A DNA stretch of 64,000 nt from Gelidibacter salicanalis (GTDB taxonomy: Bacteria; Bacteroidota; Bacteroidia; Flavobacteriales; Flavobacteriaceae). The stretch covers positions 37,417 to 101,416 of the forward strand of contig NZ_JAEHJZ010000001.1 in NCBI RefSeq assembly GCF_016469035.1. Direction: 5' to 3'. A model generated the notes under the pieces. It saw nothing but the letters and a program-made list of their open reading frames with translations. It had not been told where the DNA came from and did no database searches. The translations under genes were made by a program, and so were the position numbers. Shown here piece by piece: positions 61,148 through 64,000 of this stretch (position 1 is its first letter; the number at the start of each line of letters is the position of its first letter).

Positions 61148-62497
61148 TTAAAAGAAGAATTTTTCTACTTGGGTAATAGATTTTGGTAAACAGCAAACTA
61201 CTATGCGATCTCCTGCAAGCACCTTAAAATCGCCTAACGGAATTATTCCTGTTCCATTTCTTATCACCCCTCCAATAATGGCCGACCGCGGAAAATCTAA
61301 ATCCTTTATGACTTTATCGGTAATTTTAGAACGCTTTTTTACCACGAATTCCAATAATTCGGCGTTCATATTATTAAGCTTGGTCATTGCTACTACCTCA
61401 CCTTTACGGATGTATCTAAAAATATTATTGGCCGCTAACAGTTTTTTATTGATCAACGTGTCAATCCCAATAGATTCAGAGATCTGATAATAATCCATAT
61501 TTTCAACTAAGGCAATGGTTTTCTTAACCCCTTTAGATTTGGCCACAAGACACGACATGATATTGGTTTCTGAATTTCCTGTAACCGCGATAAAGGCGTC
61601 CATTTTACTGATATTCTCCTCTTCCAGCAACTCAACATCCCGCCCGTCGCCATGAATAACCAATGCATTTGGCAAATCGTCCGCCATTTCAAAAGCAACA
61701 TCTTTATTGCTTTCAATCAATTTAATTCTGAAGTTGGCAGCACATAAATCTTTGGCCGTTTTATGACCAATCTTACTACCCCCAAGAATCATAACGTTCT
61801 TGACATCCAGCCTCATTTTGCCCGAAAGCTTGAATAAATCCTCACTCCCACCTTTTGAGGTGACAAAAATAACTTTATCACCTTCCTTAAACTCCGTGTC
61901 GCCACGAGGTATAATGGTATATTGAGTTCCGAAGCGTTGAATAGCGATCGGCACAAAATGAAGTTGTGGAAACACCTCTGCCGCTTCCTGAACCGTTTTA
62001 TTCACAAAACTGGCACTTTCTGAAAGCCTTAAACTCAACATGGTTAAGGCGCCATCCTCAAATTCATATCCGTCATCAAAACCATATTGGTTTAAGAGCA
62101 GTTCTATCTCGCCTGCAGCTAAAGATTCTGGCGAAATCAACTCATCAATTCCAAATTTAGAAAAACCAACCTCATCTTTCTGGTCAATAAATTCGACGTT
62201 AGAAATTCTTGCAATAGTTCTTTTAGCGCCAAGTTGTTTGGCCAAAACACAGGCGGTAATATTTGTAGTTTCTGATGAGGTTACGGCAATAAATAGGTCG
62301 GAATTTGCAATTCTGGCATCCTTTAAAACCGCAATAGAAGTCGCGTCACCTTTAATGACTCTAATGTCCAGATGGTCAATAGCGTACACTAAATTCTCCT
62401 TTTTTGTATCTAATAGGGTGATTTCTTGCGATTCGTAAGATAATAATTTTGCCAAATGAAATCCAACTTCACCAGCACCTGCAATAATTATTTTCAT
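61148..62497 (-). CDS. trkA: Trk potassium system regulatory subunit TrkA
   Basis: A 449-residue cytoplasmic gating protein with two RCK units. Each has a Rossmann NAD-binding half (GAGEVG at 6-11, and GGSKIG near 236) and a TrkA-C ligand-binding half. It controls TrkH in response to nucleotides. A TATATTTG box on the minus strand (62530-62523) probably drives the trkA-trkH operon. Confidence 0.95.
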   Translation of the reverse strand: MKIIIAGAGEVGFHLAKLLSYESQEITLLDTKKENLVYAIDHLDIRVIKGDATSIAVLKDARIANSDLFIAVTSSETTNITACVLAKQLGAKRTIARISNVEFIDQKDEVGFSKFGIDELISPESLAAGEIELLLNQYGFDDGYEFEDGALTMLSLRLSESASFVNKTVQEAAEVFPQLHFVPIAIQRFGTQYTIIPRGDTEFKEGDKVIFVTSKGGSEDLFKLSGKMRLDVKNVMILGGSKIGHKTAKDLCAANFRIKLIESNKDVAFEMADDLPNALVIHGDGRDVELLEEENISKMDAFIAVTGNSETNIMSCLVAKSKGVKKTIALVENMDYYQISESIGIDTLINKKLLAANNIFRYIRKGEVVAMTKLNNMNAELLEFVVKKRSKITDKVIKDLDFPRSAIIGGVIRNGTGIIPLGDFKVLAGDRIVVCCLPKSITQVEKFFF

Positions 62498-62522
62498 TAG
62501 TAGATGTATTCAAAAAAACGTA

Positions 62523-62530
62523 CAAATATA
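62523..62530 (-). promoter_or_regulatory. -7 box (TATATTTG) of trkA-trkH
   Basis: An exact TAnnTTTG match on the minus strand, 25 bases before the trkA start. Confidence 0.45.
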
Positions 62531-62681
62531 AGCTATTAAAATGTGTCCCATTGAATTTGGATGGGATATAATAGAATTGTAACAATTGACAATACCCGTT
62601 TAGCTGATCCGATGAGGTTATAAATACGATATTAGCCCGACTTTTCATAAGACGATGACAGCTTAGCAATGAAAAAATATG

Positions 62682-62689
62682 TAATTTTG
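62682..62689 (+). promoter_or_regulatory. -7 box (TAATTTTG) of menG
   Basis: An exact TAnnTTTG match 14 bases before the ATG at 62704, implying a very short leader. Confidence 0.45.
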
Positions 62690-62703
62690 CCAAAAATAGT
62701 GTA

Positions 62704-63435
62704 ATGTCAGAAAAAGTAAAGCCGTACAAGGACAGTCAGTTAAACAAAAAGCAACAAGTGGCGCAAATGTTTGACAATATTTCTAAAGAATACGATGGGT
62801 TAAACCGGGTTATTTCTTTTGGAATCGATGTAAAATGGCGAAAAAAAGTGGTGGACATTGTTGCTAAATCAAACGCCAAGCGCATCTTAGACATTGCAAC
62901 TGGCACTGGCGATTTGGCAATAAATTTAGCCCAGACAAATGCTCAAGAGATAATTGGTTTAGATATAAGTGAAGGCATGCTTGAGGTAGGACGTAAAAAA
63001 ATTGCCGAACGTAAATTGAGCGACAAAATTAAAATGATACTGGGAGATTCTGAAAACATTCCTTTTGAAGACAACAGTTTTGATGCCATTACTGTAGCTT
63101 TTGGGGTTAGGAATTTTGAAAATTTAGAAAAAGGACTTTCTGAAATTTTACGTGTTTTGAAACCAGAAGGTACATTTGTGATTTTAGAAACTTCTGTCCC
63201 AGTAAAAACGCCCTTCAAACAAGGGTACAAAATCTACTCAAAATACATTTTACCTACCATAGGAAAAGTCTTCTCAAAAGACCGTGTGGCATATTCCTAT
63301 CTCAGTGAATCCGCTTCGGTTTTTCCTTATGGTGAAGCTCTAAACAATATTTTAAGACAAATTGGGTTTAGTAATGTTAAAGATTTACCTCAAACCATGG
63401 GCGTCGCAACAATTTACACGGCCACAAAGTCTTAA
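62704..63435 (+). CDS. menG: Demethylmenaquinone methyltransferase
   Basis: SAM-dependent C-methyltransferase (UbiE/MenG family, 243 residues) that makes the last step of menaquinone synthesis. Motif I reads [12 protein letters not shown], and the family signature [15 protein letters not shown] and the [16 protein letters not shown] segment are present. Flavobacteria use menaquinone, so menG is preferred over ubiE. Its product is the electron acceptor for Nqr encoded in this window. porT follows after 34 bases, an arrangement I recall as common in this family. Confidence 0.96.
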   Translation: MSEKVKPYKDSQLNKKQQVAQMFDNISKEYDGLNRVISFGIDVKWRKKVVDIVAKSNAKRILDIATGTGDLAINLAQTNAQEIIGLDISEGMLEVGRKKIAERKLSDKIKMILGDSENIPFEDNSFDAITVAFGVRNFENLEKGLSEILRVLKPEGTFVILETSVPVKTPFKQGYKIYSKYILPTIGKVFSKDRVAYSYLSESASVFPYGEALNNILRQIGFSNVKDLPQTMGVATIYTATKS

Positions 63436-63469
63436 ATCTGATTAATTGATCCCGAATCTCAATACAATA

Positions 63470-64000
63470 ATGAAAAGAACAGTCCTTAGTATAGTGCTAT
63501 TGTTGATGTACACCGCTGCATCCGCACAATTATTTTCGAAAGAAAAAATCACAAATCAAGAAAATTTTGACAAGGATTTCCTGACTTGGGGTTATTTTTT
63601 AGGGTTTAACAGTTATGATTTTAAATTTAAATATGATGCTGATCAGGCCATACGTCCAGATATTCTTGTAGAAACCACCGTGGGATTTAACGTAGGTCTT
63701 GTAGGCGATATGCGCATCAATGAATATTTAAATCTTCGTTTTGAACCGGGCTTATACATTACGCGTAGAAATCTGGAATACAGTAACAAAAACAACATAT
63801 TTACACAACACCCCTATTTTATTAGTAATGAATTCAGGCCAGGAGATCTATTCCGTGAAGTGAAATCCACCTATCTCCATTTTCCTTTATTATTAAAGGT
63901 GTCCACCAAACGGATCAATAATTTTAAACCGTTTCTTGTGGGAGGCTTTTCTACCGCTTTAAATTTGTCGAGCAACGAAGACAATCCAGAGGACAACCGT
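63470..64000 (+). CDS. porT: Type IX secretion protein PorT (partial, cut by window end)
   Basis: The first 177 codons of an outer-membrane beta-barrel protein, open to the last base of the window. The signal peptide is at about 1-20 (MYTAASAQ), followed by alternating hydrophobic strands (TWGYFLGFNSYDFKFKY, LRFEPGLYITRRNLEY, LHFPLLLKVSTKR, KPFLVGGFST). PorT/SprT is required for type IX secretion and gliding. Identification rests on the barrel pattern, this N-terminal region and the menG neighbour. Confidence 0.85.
   Translation, partial: MKRTVLSIVLLLMYTAASAQLFSKEKITNQENFDKDFLTWGYFLGFNSYDFKFKYDADQAIRPDILVETTVGFNVGLVGDMRINEYLNLRFEPGLYITRRNLEYSNKNNIFTQHPYFISNEFRPGDLFREVKSTYLHFPLLLKVSTKRINNFKPFLVGGFSTALNLSSNEDNPEDNR

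Noticed and set aside
1-64000. tRNA and rRNA genes
   Set aside because: I looked in the gaps for cloverleaf-like arms and conserved T-loop text (GGTTCGAATCC-like) and found none that fits.

Overview
The window is a chromosomal stretch of a marine-type member of the Bacteroidetes, most likely family Flavobacteriaceae. The evidence is low G+C, recurrent Bacteroidetes promoter -7 boxes (TAnnTTTG) just upstream of genes, type IX secretion genes (a DUF5103 'plug' protein and the start of porT next to menG), Na+-translocating NADH:quinone reductase, and family-typical proteins (RskA-like anti-sigma, DUF1573, DUF6702, carboxypeptidase-regulatory-domain paralogues). I do not assign a genus. No rRNA, tRNA, phage, CRISPR or intact insertion sequence was seen.

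Layout. 0-20 kb is housekeeping: valS, DUF1573, an aspartyl-protease/PDZ protein, an aminotransferase overlapping murB, two ECF sigma factors (one with its anti-sigma) around a glycosyltransferase, lipA-gap, a TPR hybrid histidine kinase, lpxK, a Nif3-like protein with a coiled-coil partner, msrA, a methyltransferase and a lipoprotein. 20.5-28.5 kb is a kynurenine-degradation cluster (kynU, kmo, a RidA-type aminomuconate deaminase, an aldehyde dehydrogenase, an SDR, 3-hydroxyanthranilate dioxygenase, ACMS decarboxylase), followed by an O-methyltransferase. Together these should take kynurenine to 2-aminomuconate and its deaminated product. Tryptophan dioxygenase and kynurenine formamidase are not in the window. 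29.5-35.2 kb carries tatA, an M1 peptidase, a DUF6702 protein and three tandem carboxypeptidase-regulatory-domain proteins. 35.4-43 kb holds pepE, an acetyltransferase, an ankyrin protein, gpmI, a HAD protein, a CoA-transferase/hydrolase, map, a GxxExxY gene and a methyltransferase. 43.7-52.1 kb is apbE (FMN transferase), two small genes and nqrABCDEF. 52.2-64 kb is DUF5103, apaG, pruA, rsmG, a desaturase, an aminotransferase, trkA-trkH, menG and porT (cut by the window end).

The least ordinary material is between genes. (1) The GxxExxY gene is bracketed by two inverted arrays of four heptamers (CACxGAG type), each spaced 10-11-10 bp, so one site per helical turn. Its protein has an Asp...Glu-x-Lys nuclease-like core, so the whole looks like a compact mobile unit. 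(2) Downstream of apbE is a ladder of five palindromic repeats and three decayed copies of the gene's own 3' end. (3) Nearly every gap of the kynurenine cluster is filled with repeats. Palindrome halves sit where ribosome binding sites belong before three of its genes, and a closed 122-nt hairpin element precedes the dioxygenase. (4) Five stem-loops are packed between apaG and pruA. (5) Three separate arrays of 7-bp tandem repeats occur.
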